DNA of 64,000 nucleotides. It comes from Afipia carboxidovorans OM5 (GTDB lineage: Bacteria > Pseudomonadota > Alphaproteobacteria > Rhizobiales > Xanthobacteraceae). The notes beneath the pieces were generated by a model that was given only the letters and a program-made list of their open reading frames with translations, searched no databases and had not been told where the DNA came from. The stretch lies in NCBI RefSeq assembly GCF_000218565.1, contig NC_015684.1, positions 1,488,001 through 1,552,000 on the forward strand. The letters are read 5' to 3'. Positions 32,437 to 41,061 of the stretch are shown in pieces. Position 1 is the stretch's first letter. Each line of letters starts with the position of its first letter. The translations under genes were made by a program, and so were the position numbers.

Positions 32437-35037
32437 GTGCTGACAAGGATAATTGTCTCTCTGGTGAAGACATGCACGCGCTACGCATGGCTTACCGTCA
32501 TTCTTGGCGTTATTTTGGCGGCAGTCTCCGGTTTATATGCGGCGCAAAATTTTGCGATCTCGACCGACGTTAACAAGCTGATTTCCGAGCATCTGGACTG
32601 GCGGCAGCGCGAAATCGCCTATGAAAAGGCATTTCCCGGCCGAAACGAGCTGATTCTCGCCGTTGTGGAGGCGGCGACCCCCGAACTTGCAACCCAGGCG
32701 AGTGCCGCGCTCGAAAAGAAACTCACTCCGCAGACCGACAAGTTCAAGTCGGTGATGCGCCCGGCCAATACCCCGTTCTTCGAGACCAACGGCCTTCTGT
32801 TTCTGCCGACCGAGGAAGTCGGCAAGATCACCGGACAATACGCGGCGGCACAGCCGTTTTTCGACATTCTGCATGATGACCCGAGCATCCGCGGCCTCAC
32901 CGGCGTGTTGCAGACCGGGCTGCAGGGCGCCGAGCGCGGGAAGCTTCCACGCGAATCGCTGACGCGGCCCCTGAACATTGTCTCCGACAGCCTCGAACAA
33001 ATCTTCGCGACCGGCGACGGGACCTTCTCCTGGCGCAAGATGACGAGCAGCGAACCGCTGACCGCCTCCGACCTGCGTTCCCTCATCCTGATCCAGCCGA
33101 TTCTTGACTATCAGGCGCTGGAGCCCGGCAGAGTCGCGACCGACGCCATCCGTCAGGCGGCGCGTGACCTGTCTTTCGACCATGATTTCCATGCCCGCGT
33201 GCGCCTGACCGGCCCCGTTCCGATAGCCGATGAGGAATTCGGCACGGTGCAGGAGGGTGCCTTCCTCAACGCGACCATTACCATTCTGATCGTGATCTTC
33301 ATCCTGTGGCTTGCGCTGCATTCGCCACGGATCATTATCGCGGTGCTGGTGACGCTCTTTATCGGCCTGTCGGTCACGACTGCGGTGGCGCTGTTACTCG
33401 CGAATTCGTTCAACCTGATATCGATCGCGTTCTTCGTTCTGTTCGTCGGACTTGGTGTCGATTTCGGCATTCAGTTCAGCGTCCGCTATCGCGCTGATCG
33501 CTACGAAATTCCCGACCTGCAGGAAGCGCTCGAGTCGGCAGCGAAGCACGCGGCCGTGCCTCTTACGCTTGCGGCTGCGGCGACGGCGGCAGGATTCCTG
33601 TCGTTCCTGCCGACGAGCTACGAGGGCGTGTCCGAACTCGGCAAGATCGCCGGCGCCGGCATGCTGATTGCGTTCTTCATGGCGGTCACGGTGCTGCCCG
33701 CGCTGTTGAAGATCCTCAATCCGGCCGGCGAAAAGGAGCCGGTGGGCTATGCCTTCCTCGCACCGGTCGACAAATTCCTCGACGATCACCGCGTCGGCAT
33801 TGTTGTCGGCACGCTCGGCATTGCGGTTCTCGGCCTGCCGCTCCTGTATTTCCTGCACTTCGACTTCAACCCGATGAACCTGCGCAGCCCGAAGGTCGAG
33901 TCGATTGCGACCTATCTCGATCTGCGTCGCGATCCGACCACGGCGAGCAACGCGGTCGACCTGCTGGCGCCGTCGCTGGCGGCGGCAAAGGAGGCGCAGG
34001 AGCGCCTTGCCAAGTTGCCGGAGGTCTCGCGCACCACGACGATCGAGAGCTTCGTGCCGGACGACCAGCAGGCGAAGCTCGGCCTGATCCGCCGTGCCGC
34101 CGGGGCGCTCGATCCAATCTTCAAGTCGCAGCCGGGAAGCCCCGCGGAGGACTTCGACAATGTTGCGGCGCTGACCGATGCCGCCGCGAGTCTGAAGCGC
34201 ACCGCAAGCAAGTCACCGCCCGAGGTTGCGGCCGCGGCGAATCGTCTTGCGGGAAATCTCACGCGGCTCGCGCAGTCCGACAAAAAGGTGCGCGACAAGG
34301 TCGAAACGATCTTCCTGTCGCCTTATCGTACGCTGGTTGAGCAGGTCCGCAATTCGTTGAAGGCGCAGCCGATCACGCTGAAGAACCTGCCGCCGGAGAT
34401 CGTCAGCGAGTGGATGACGCCGGACGGCCGTGCCCGCGTCGAGGCGTTGCCGAAGGGCGACCCCAACGACAACGACACGCTGCGCAAGTTTGCCGCTGCC
34501 GTTCAGAAGATCGAGCCGCTGGCCGTTGGTGGGCCGATCTCGATTCTCGAATCGGGCGATACCATCGTCATGGCCTTCATTCAGGCCGGCGGCTGGGCGC
34601 TGCTGTCGATCGGCATCCTGCTCTATATCGTGCTGCGCAGGTTCAGCGACGTGCTGCTGACGCTGGTGCCGCTCATCCTCGCGGGCGTAGTAACGCTGGA
34701 GATCTGTGTCCTGATCGGACTGCCGCTCAATTTCGCGAACATCATCGCGCTGCCGCTTCTGCTCGGTGTCGGCGTTGCGTTCAAGATCTATTACATCACC
34801 GCATGGCGGGCAGGGCAGGTCGACCTGCTGCAATCGAGCCTGACGCGCGCGATCTTTTTTAGCGCGATGACGACCGCGACGGCGTTCGGCAGCCTGTGGC
34901 TGTCGAGCCATCCCGGTACGTCGAGCATGGGTAAGCTGATGGCGCTGTCGCTCGTGACGACGCTCGCCGCTGCGGTGCTGTTTCAGCCCGCGTTAATGGG
35001 TCGCCCGCGCGATGTCGGGGAGAAGACAGATGTCTGA
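32437..35037 (+). CDS. hpnN: Hopanoid transporter HpnN (RND/MMPL family)
   Basis: The 866-residue inner-membrane protein has an N-terminal membrane helix, a large periplasmic domain, and two bundles of six helices, the first with FFVLFVGLGVDFGIQFSVRYR. HpnN moves hopanoids from the inner to the outer membrane in Rhodopseudomonas. The start is GTG with only a weak AG-rich ribosome-binding site. It is divergent from dxs and its 3' end overlaps the convergent DUF2147 gene by 45 bases. Confidence 0.93.
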   Translation: MLTRIIVSLVKTCTRYAWLTVILGVILAAVSGLYAAQNFAISTDVNKLISEHLDWRQREIAYEKAFPGRNELILAVVEAATPELATQASAALEKKLTPQTDKFKSVMRPANTPFFETNGLLFLPTEEVGKITGQYAAAQPFFDILHDDPSIRGLTGVLQTGLQGAERGKLPRESLTRPLNIVSDSLEQIFATGDGTFSWRKMTSSEPLTASDLRSLILIQPILDYQALEPGRVATDAIRQAARDLSFDHDFHARVRLTGPVPIADEEFGTVQEGAFLNATITILIVIFILWLALHSPRIIIAVLVTLFIGLSVTTAVALLLANSFNLISIAFFVLFVGLGVDFGIQFSVRYRADRYEIPDLQEALESAAKHAAVPLTLAAAATAAGFLSFLPTSYEGVSELGKIAGAGMLIAFFMAVTVLPALLKILNPAGEKEPVGYAFLAPVDKFLDDHRVGIVVGTLGIAVLGLPLLYFLHFDFNPMNLRSPKVESIATYLDLRRDPTTASNAVDLLAPSLAAAKEAQERLAKLPEVSRTTTIESFVPDDQQAKLGLIRRAAGALDPIFKSQPGSPAEDFDNVAALTDAAASLKRTASKSPPEVAAAANRLAGNLTRLAQSDKKVRDKVETIFLSPYRTLVEQVRNSLKAQPITLKNLPPEIVSEWMTPDGRARVEALPKGDPNDNDTLRKFAAAVQKIEPLAVGGPISILESGDTIVMAFIQAGGWALLSIGILLYIVLRRFSDVLLTLVPLILAGVVTLEICVLIGLPLNFANIIALPLLLGVGVAFKIYYITAWRAGQVDLLQSSLTRAIFFSAMTTATAFGSLWLSSHPGTSSMGKLMALSLVTTLAAAVLFQPALMGRPRDVGEKTDV

Positions 35038-35628
35038 GGCGGGGTCCTGAGGCGCTGCGGCGGTAGCGCCCGGCGCCGCAGCACCTGCGGGCGGAGCTTT
35101 CTGCCCGATGGTGCGCGGAGGAACTGAGCCGGTGGCCGGCGGCGCCTTGGCGCCGGGATGTATGCCCGGCGTCGGGTTGGCGGCCATCGGAGCCGGCGCT
35201 GGTTCAAGGACGCGTGTCCAGGTCTCTCCGCCGCACAGGATACCGAGTACGCAGCCTTCCACCTTCAGCTTGTTGGGGGAGGCAAGCTTGATCGAGGCTT
35301 CGTAGGTCTTGCCGTTCTTGGCGTTATAGATCTCGCCGTCCCACTTGCCCTTTTCATCCTCGTCCATCTTCATGTTGAGGAGGACAGGCATACCGAGCGT
35401 CGGCCGGTTCTTTTTGGCCTTGTCGGGATTCTTGCTGTCGAGGCCGCCCGGTGTCTTTTCCGAGGCGACCACCCCCCAGAGACGGTTGTTGCAATTGGCA
35501 ATGCGGATCGTGGCCACACCTTCCTCCACCCGCCATTCGCCGGGGATTTCGGCGGCATGAGCCGCACCAAGCGTGCCGAGGCCAAGTGTGCCGAGCAAGA
35601 CGATCGCCGAACAAGCTAATTTCCGCAT
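34993..35628 (-). CDS. Secreted DUF2147 protein with Pro/Ala-rich tail
   Basis: This 211-residue protein has a signal peptide (residues 1-25, ending AAHA), a DUF2147 domain (about 28-145: GEWRVEEGVATIRIANCNNRLWGVVASE, then WDGEIYNAKNGKTYEASIKLASPNKLKVEGCVLGILCGGETWTRV) and a 65-residue Pro/Ala-rich tail. DUF2147 proteins are periplasmic and of unknown function. It lies between hpnN and hpnO but on the opposite strand. A link to hopanoid work is only positional. Confidence 0.82.
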   Translation of the reverse strand: MRKLACSAIVLLGTLGLGTLGAAHAAEIPGEWRVEEGVATIRIANCNNRLWGVVASEKTPGGLDSKNPDKAKKNRPTLGMPVLLNMKMDEDEKGKWDGEIYNAKNGKTYEASIKLASPNKLKVEGCVLGILCGGETWTRVLEPAPAPMAANPTPGIHPGAKAPPATGSVPPRTIGQKAPPAGAAAPGATAAAPQDPASDICLLPDIARATH

Positions 35629-35691
35629 GAACCCTCGCGTAAGCTGCTTGCGAAAGTAAATCGCATTTTTCCAGGATGTTCCACCGGCCGG

Positions 35692-35734
35692 TGACAGGCG
35701 GTCGCGCTTTTTTCGGTTGACGAACAGCCTGTCA
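35692..35734. promoter_or_regulatory. Inverted repeat upstream of hpnO
   Basis: TGACAGGC (35692-35699) and GCCTGTCA (35727-35734) form an 8-bp inverted repeat with 27 bases between the arms. A -35-like TTGACG lies between them at 35717-35722. It ends 8 bases before the first hpnO ATG. It may be an operator or a leader structure. Confidence 0.4.
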
Positions 35735-35742
35735 GACGACGT

Positions 35743-37143
35743 ATGTACTGCATGGTGAAAGCAAATCTAGACATTTCCGAGATAGTCGCCGACCGCCAGT
35801 TTCAGCGCGGCGCGCTGCATACGAGATACCTGAACGAACAGCTCGTCCGGGTTCTTAAAACGATTGGTTACGACGTCGGGTTCCAGCGCGGGCAGGGCCA
35901 ATACCTGTTCGATCGCGATAATGTCCGTTATCTCGACCTTTTGAGCGGGTTTGGCGTGTTTGCGCTCGGCCGCAACCATCCCGTGATTCGCGACGCTCTG
36001 AAAAGCGTGCTCGACAGCGAGTATGCGAACCTCGTCCAGCTCGATATTTCGACGCTGGCAGGTGTGCTGGCGGAACGCCTGATTGCGCATGTGCCCTACC
36101 TCGATAAGGTGTTTTTCGCCAATTCCGGGACCGAATGCGTCGAGGCGTCGATCAAGTTCGCCCGCGGCGCGACCGGACGGACCAAGATCGTCTATTGCGA
36201 CCACGGCTACCACGGCCTCAGCTACGGCTCGCTGTCGCTCACTGACGATGCGAATTTCCGCGGCGGCTTCGGCCCGCTGCTGCCCGATTGCTCGGTCATT
36301 CCCTTCAACGATCTCGCCGCACTGGAGCAGGCGCTGGCGTCGCGCGACGTCGCGGCTTTCGTTGTCGAGCCGATCCAGGGCAAGGGCATCAATATTCCGG
36401 ACGACGATTATCTGCCGGGCGTTGCGGCGCTCTGCAAGAAGTACGGCACGATCTTTGTCGCCGACGAAATCCAGTGCGGCCTTGGACGCACCGGCCGCTT
36501 CCTCGCGGTCGAGCACTGGAATGTTGAGCCCGACATGGTGCTGCTGTCGAAGTCGCTCTCGGGCGGTCATGTGCCGGTCGGTGCGGTGCTGACGCGCAAG
36601 GCGATCTTCGACAAGATTTTCGATCGCATGGACCGTGCTGTCGTCCACGGCTCGACCTTTGCCAAGAACGATCTTGCGATGGCGGCGGGTATCGCGACGC
36701 TCGACGTTCTGAAGTCCGAGAAGTTGATCGAGAATGCCGAGCACTGCGGCAACCGCCTCAATGCGTCGATCAGCGCGATGATCCCGCGCTACGAGCTTCT
36801 GAAAAAGGTGCGCGTCAAGGGCCTGATGGTCGGCATCGAGTTCGGGCCGCCGAAGTCGCTGGCGCTCAAGGCATCGTGGAATTTGCTGGAAACGGCGAGC
36901 AAGGGGCTGTTCTGCCAGCTCATCACCATTCCGCTGTTCAAGGATCACAAGATCCTGACGCAGGTCGCGGGGCATGCGAGCCATACGGTGAAGATGCTGC
37001 CGCCGCTCACCATCACGGATGAAGATTGCACCTGGATCGAGACGTCGCTCGACGAGGTGATCGCGGCGAGCCATCGCGTGCCGGGAGCGGTGTGGTCGCT
37101 CGGCAAGACGCTGGTGGACAACGCGGTGCGGAAGTCGGCGTGA
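35743..37143 (+). CDS. hpnO: Hopanoid aminotransferase HpnO
   Basis: The 466-residue class III PLP aminotransferase has the lysine K270 in LLSKSLSGGHVPVGA and the cofactor Asp in IFVADEIQCGLGRTG. It is related to acetylornithine/ornithine aminotransferases, but beside hpnN it is best called HpnO, which makes aminobacteriohopanetriol from an oxidised ribosylhopane. An ATG at 35752 is as good a start as 35743; neither has a clear ribosome-binding site. A strong terminator follows. Confidence 0.9.
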   Translation: MYCMVKANLDISEIVADRQFQRGALHTRYLNEQLVRVLKTIGYDVGFQRGQGQYLFDRDNVRYLDLLSGFGVFALGRNHPVIRDALKSVLDSEYANLVQLDISTLAGVLAERLIAHVPYLDKVFFANSGTECVEASIKFARGATGRTKIVYCDHGYHGLSYGSLSLTDDANFRGGFGPLLPDCSVIPFNDLAALEQALASRDVAAFVVEPIQGKGINIPDDDYLPGVAALCKKYGTIFVADEIQCGLGRTGRFLAVEHWNVEPDMVLLSKSLSGGHVPVGAVLTRKAIFDKIFDRMDRAVVHGSTFAKNDLAMAAGIATLDVLKSEKLIENAEHCGNRLNASISAMIPRYELLKKVRVKGLMVGIEFGPPKSLALKASWNLLETASKGLFCQLITIPLFKDHKILTQVAGHASHTVKMLPPLTITDEDCTWIETSLDEVIAASHRVPGAVWSLGKTLVDNAVRKSA

Positions 37144-37163
37144 TGCGTTTCTCGGTTTAAGAC

Positions 37164-37283
37164 CGTCGTTCCGGGATGGGCCCCGCAGGGGGCCAGACCC
37201 GGAATCTTTCTCGACATTGATGCGGACTCGCAGCACCAGATTCCGGGTTCGCTCGCGAAGCTGCTCGCGCCCCGGAATGACGT
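37164..37283. repeat. Palindromic intergenic repeat after hpnO
   Basis: The stretch holds nested copies of TTCCGGG/CCCGGAA arms (cgtcgTTCCGGG... at the left and CCCCGGAATgacg at the right), with an internal GGGCCCCGCAGGGGGCC hairpin. This is the look of short mobile-like palindromes common between genes in this group. Confidence 0.6.
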
Positions 37284-37298
37284 AGAAACCTGCACGGC

Positions 37299-37333
37299 AA
37301 AAAGCCGCCGCATCCTCGATGCGGCGGCTTTTT
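37299..37333. terminator. Bidirectional terminator after hpnO
   Basis: AAAAAGCCGCCGCATC (37299-37314) pairs perfectly with 37318-37333 around a CTC loop, with U-runs on both strands. It serves hpnO and the small minus-strand gene at 37351. Confidence 0.92.
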
Positions 37334-37350
37334 GTTGATCCGGAGTTGTC

Positions 37351-37587
37351 TTACTGGCCGTGGCTGACGAGGACGCCGTCACACGCCTTGCTGAGTTTGG
37401 GGCGATGCTGCTGCAGGCAGGACAGGATTACGAGGTCCGACTGGTCCATCACGGCGCGGCAGTAGCGCGAGACGTCCTTTGCGCAAGCCTTCTGCTCCTC
37501 GGGGGTGCCGCTGCGCGACTGTCCCTGGGCGAGAACCGCGGCCGACGAGGACGCAAGCAATGCGGCAACGAGAAGTGTTCTGATCAT
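37351..37587 (-). CDS. Small secreted Cys-containing protein
   Basis: A 78-residue protein with a signal peptide (residues 1-20, ending VLA) and a mature part of about 58 residues with four Cys: KACAKDVSRYC, then LSCLQQHRPKLSKACDGV. The spacing suggests two disulfides and resembles the short Cys-rich (Golgi/FGFR-like) repeat found in small secreted proteins. Its function is unknown. The upstream ATG has GAAGATG context. Confidence 0.7.
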   Translation of the reverse strand: MIRTLLVAALLASSSAAVLAQGQSRSGTPEEQKACAKDVSRYCRAVMDQSDLVILSCLQQHRPKLSKACDGVLVSHGQ

Positions 37588-37683
37588 CTTCGTCCTTCAA
37601 TCTGATGGCGACACGAATCGCACTGTAATGCCGCACGGCTTGGGTGCCGGTGACAAGCGAAAAATGCCGTTCGCGCCTGCCGG

Positions 37684-37717
37684 ATTCCGTGCGGGCGTGC
37701 AGCCCCGCACCGGGAAT
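37684..37717. other. Hairpin between small Cys protein and GMC gene
   Basis: GTGCGGG (37689-37695) and CCCGCAC (37704-37710) pair around an 8-base loop, with ATTCC/GGAAT arms extending the stem past a small bulge. It lies after the GMC oxidoreductase stop on the minus strand and may end that message, though no U-run is seen. Confidence 0.4.
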
Positions 37718-37782
37718 ATTTCGTCCTTGTGCGGATCAAATGTGGCAGCAATCGTGCCGCTGCCATGCGACGATTGTCGCGC

Positions 37783-39402
37783 CTAACGATTATCTGCGAG
37801 CACGAAAGAGGAGCCTTTTTCCGCAATCATGGCGGTCGGCGTATTGGTGTTCCCCGAGGTGATGGTCGGCATTACCGAAGCGTCGATGACGCGCAATCGC
37901 TCGATTCCATAAAACCGCAGCCGCGCATCGACCACCGCGAAGGGATCATTGGGAAGGCCCATCTTCGCGGTTCCAACCGGATGGAAAATCGTGGTGCCGA
38001 TATCGCCCGCTGCCTTGGCAAGCGCCTCGTCGTCGTCGCTGACGGCGGGGCCGGGGAGATATTCCTCGGGCTTGTAGGGCGCCATCGCCGGCTGCTGCAT
38101 GATCTTGCGCGTGACGCGGATCGCATCGGCTGCAACCCTGCGGTCCTCGTCGGTCGTGAGGTAATGCGGCGCGATGATTGGCTTGTCGTCTGGTGCGGCG
38201 GAACGCAGCTTCACTTCGCCGCGCGAGGTCGGCCGCAGGTTGCAGGCACTGAGCGTGATGGCGGGAAAGTCGTGCAGCGGATCGCCGAACTTGTCGAGCG
38301 ACAGCGGTTGAGCGTGAAACTGGATGTTGGCGCGCTCATGGTCGGGGCTGGAGCGCGTGAAGATGCCGAGTTGCGAGGGCGCCATGGTGAGCGGCCCGCG
38401 CCGGCGCAGCGCATAGTCGATCCCCATCCAGGCGCGCTGCATGAGCGAGGCATAAATCTCGTTGAGCGTCTTGATGCCGGACACCTTGAAGATCGCGCGC
38501 TGCTGCAGATGGTCCTGCAGATTTCGTCCCACGCCCTGACGGTCGAGGATCGGAGTAATGCCGAGTGGTTCGAGCCATTCCCGCGGTCCGATGCCAGAGC
38601 GATGCAGGACCTGAACGGAGCCGATCGAGCCGGAAGTCAGGATCACTTCGCCCTTGGCGCGCGCCTCGAAAGTCTCGGTGCCGCGGCTGAACCGCACGCC
38701 GACCGCGCGGCCGTTCTCGATAATGAGCTTGTCGACGAGGACGCCCGTCTCAAGCCGCAGGTTTGGCCGCTTCAACGCCGGCTTGAGGAAGCCGCGCGCC
38801 GATGACCAGCGCCGGCCGCGATGCTGATTGACCTGAAAGTAGCTCGAGCCTTCATTGTCGCCAGTGTTGAAGTCGGGAATCTTGCGGATGCCCATCTGCT
38901 CGGCTGCGTTGGCGATGGCGTCGAGCACGTCCCACGAAATGCGCGGCGGTTCGATTCGCCAGCCGCCGCCCGCGCCGTGATACTCGGTCGCGCCGAGATA
39001 ATGGTCTTCCAGCGACTTGAACGATTTCAGCACGTCGTCCCAGCCCCAGCCGTCGAGGCCGAGCTGGCGCCAATGGTCGTAATCGGCCGCCTGTCCGCGC
39101 ATGGACACCATGGCATTGATCGCCGAGCAGCCGCCGATCACCTTGCCGCGGGGATAATGCAGCGAGCGGCCGTTGAGGCCGGGTTCAGGCTCGGTGCGAA
39201 ACATCCAGTCCGAGCGCGGATTGCCGATCGCGAACAGATAACCGACCGGAATGTGAAACCAGATCCAGTTGTCGAGGCCACCGGCTTCGAGCGTCAGCAC
39301 GCGATTCTTGGGATTGGCTGACAATCGGTTGGAAACGATGCAGCCGGCAGTGCCGGCGCCGACGACAATATAGTCATAGTCACCTTCAAGACGGTTCGGC
39401 AT
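37783..39402 (-). CDS. GMC-family FAD oxidoreductase (choline dehydrogenase-like)
   Basis: The 539-residue flavoprotein has the FAD motif DYDYIVVGAGTAGCIVSNRLSANPKNRVLTLEAG near the N-terminus, the GMC signature YPRGKVIGGCSAINAMVSMRG, and a C-terminal segment with IFHPVGTAKMG carrying the active-site His. It oxidises an alcohol using FAD. BetA-like enzymes share this look, but no betaine genes are near, so the alcohol substrate is unknown. Confidence 0.88.
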   Translation of the reverse strand: MPNRLEGDYDYIVVGAGTAGCIVSNRLSANPKNRVLTLEAGGLDNWIWFHIPVGYLFAIGNPRSDWMFRTEPEPGLNGRSLHYPRGKVIGGCSAINAMVSMRGQAADYDHWRQLGLDGWGWDDVLKSFKSLEDHYLGATEYHGAGGGWRIEPPRISWDVLDAIANAAEQMGIRKIPDFNTGDNEGSSYFQVNQHRGRRWSSARGFLKPALKRPNLRLETGVLVDKLIIENGRAVGVRFSRGTETFEARAKGEVILTSGSIGSVQVLHRSGIGPREWLEPLGITPILDRQGVGRNLQDHLQQRAIFKVSGIKTLNEIYASLMQRAWMGIDYALRRRGPLTMAPSQLGIFTRSSPDHERANIQFHAQPLSLDKFGDPLHDFPAITLSACNLRPTSRGEVKLRSAAPDDKPIIAPHYLTTDEDRRVAADAIRVTRKIMQQPAMAPYKPEEYLPGPAVSDDDEALAKAAGDIGTTIFHPVGTAKMGLPNDPFAVVDARLRFYGIERLRVIDASVMPTITSGNTNTPTAMIAEKGSSFVLADNR

Positions 39403-39529
39403 GTTGGGAGCTTTCGGATATTCAAGTATGAGTTGTCTTAACGCGCATGCGCACCGTCCGCCATTGCACTTTGAGCGAGACAGGCGGGCATGTTAGTTTT
39501 GTGCATCGCACTCAATGCAGGCTCGCCGT

Positions 39530-40705
39530 ATGCCGATCGTCAATCGCATCTCCGAATTCCAGCCCGATATCGCCGCTTGGCGGCACGAGCTGCACGCACA
39601 CCCCGAGCTGATGTACGAGGTGCATCGCACGGCGGCGTTCGTCGCGGAGAAATTGCGTGCGTTCGGCTGCGATGAGGTCGTGACCGGCCTCGGGCGCACT
39701 GGTGTCGTGGGACGCATCAGGGGCCGCAAGCCCGCGGGTGAGGGCGGGCTCAAGGTCGTCGCACTGCGCGCGGATATGGACGCGCTGCCGATCGAGGAGG
39801 AGACCGGCGCAGAGTATCGCTCGACCGTGCCCGGCCGGATGCATGCCTGCGGCCATGATGGCCACACTGCGATGCTGCTCGGCGCGGCGCGCTATCTCGC
39901 CGAGACGCGCAATTTTGCCGGCGATGCCGTGCTGATCTTCCAGCCCGCGGAGGAAGGCGGTGCTGGCGCGGCCGCGATGCTCGACGACGGGCTGGTGGAG
40001 AAATTCGGCATCGACGAAGTCTACGGCATGCACAATGCGCCCGGCATGGCGGTCGGCTCGTTTGCGCTGCGCGCCGGGCCTGCGATGGCCTCGACCGACC
40101 ATGTCGATATTGAAATCGAAGGGGTCGGCGGTCACGCCGCCGCGCCTCACAAAGCGGTCGATCCGGTTTTGGCGGGAGCGCAGCTTATGGTGGCGCTGCA
40201 GTCGATCGTCTCGCGTGCCGCCGATCCGCTCGATCCGGCGGTGATCTCGATCTGCCAGTTCAGGGCGGGTGAGGCGCGCAACGTCATTCCGCAGACGGCG
40301 AGCCTTGCTGGTACCGTCCGCACGCTGACAGCCCCGATGCGCGATCTCGTGGAGTCGCGGGTGCGGGAGGTCGTGGCCGGCGTTGCCACCCAGAGCGGAA
40401 CGAAGATCGACCTCAGCTACCGGCGCGGCTATCCCGTTCTCGTGAACCATCCGGCCCAGACCGACGTTGCCGCGCGGGTGGCGGGCGAGGTGGCCGGGCA
40501 GGGGCGCGTCAGCACCGATTTCCCGCCGCTGATGGGCGCGGAGGATTTCGCCTACATGCTGGAGGCGCGGCCGGGAGCGTTCATCTTCCTCGGCAATGGC
40601 GACACCGCAGGCTGGCACCACCCGGCCTATGACTTCAACGACGAGGCCATCGTCTTTGGAACGTCCTACTGGGTGCGGCTGGTCGAAACCCAGCTTGCGG
40701 GCTGA
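39530..40705 (+). CDS. M20-family amidohydrolase (hippurate hydrolase-like)
   Basis: The 391-residue metal-dependent hydrolase carries ALRADMDALPIEEETG, the metal ligands in MHACGHDGHTAMLLGAA and the catalytic Glu in FQPAEEGGAGA. The dimerisation domain follows (DHVDIEIEGVGGHAAAPHKAVDP). It cleaves N-acyl amino acids or related amides. An ATG at 39515 would add five residues. It is divergent from the GMC gene. Confidence 0.88.
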   Translation: MPIVNRISEFQPDIAAWRHELHAHPELMYEVHRTAAFVAEKLRAFGCDEVVTGLGRTGVVGRIRGRKPAGEGGLKVVALRADMDALPIEEETGAEYRSTVPGRMHACGHDGHTAMLLGAARYLAETRNFAGDAVLIFQPAEEGGAGAAAMLDDGLVEKFGIDEVYGMHNAPGMAVGSFALRAGPAMASTDHVDIEIEGVGGHAAAPHKAVDPVLAGAQLMVALQSIVSRAADPLDPAVISICQFRAGEARNVIPQTASLAGTVRTLTAPMRDLVESRVREVVAGVATQSGTKIDLSYRRGYPVLVNHPAQTDVAARVAGEVAGQGRVSTDFPPLMGAEDFAYMLEARPGAFIFLGNGDTAGWHHPAYDFNDEAIVFGTSYWVRLVETQLAG

Positions 40706-41061
40706 AAAGCAGGAAAACGCGTTTTGTGAGCCTTCCGGCGGGTTGTCGCCAGTGGCTGCAGCCATCCTGCCGGACCGTGTAGGGAAGCTCCGGGGACCCG
40801 TTCCTGCAGCGGAATTAACACATAATCGAAGAAGTGTGCGGAATCGACCTTCCGCACGATGTTTTGGATTGTCGGGCGACCAAAAGCCGCCCTAAAGATT
40901 GGTCAGAAGGTCGCAGGTCAGCCACCGCGCGAGCGGGGGTTTAACGTTAAGACTTGGCCGTGGCGCTTTGTCGTGCAGACTGCACAGTTGAGGTTGTCGT
41001 TATTTCTCCAAGTTTGTCATGATACGAGCAATGTAGCTCTTCTTTTCATGGGATCGTTTGC
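40706..41061 (+). promoter_or_regulatory. 356-base gap with palindromes before the HME-RND operon
   Basis: No gene is seen. The stretch holds a perfect GTGCGGAA/TTCCGCAC inverted repeat (40836-40857), a TTAACGTTAA palindrome (40941-40950), and a weak promoter-like pair TTGTCG (40994-40999) and CATGAT (41018-41023). The palindromes are candidate operators for the metal-type efflux operon; no regulator gene is adjacent. Confidence 0.4.

Noticed and set aside
35767..37236. Long minus-strand frame opposite hpnO
   Set aside because: No motifs, and hpnO is certain on the other strand.
37164..37283. Possible tRNA or small RNA gene in the structured region after hpnO
   Set aside because: The pairing is that of palindromic repeats; no cloverleaf or anticodon arm can be drawn.
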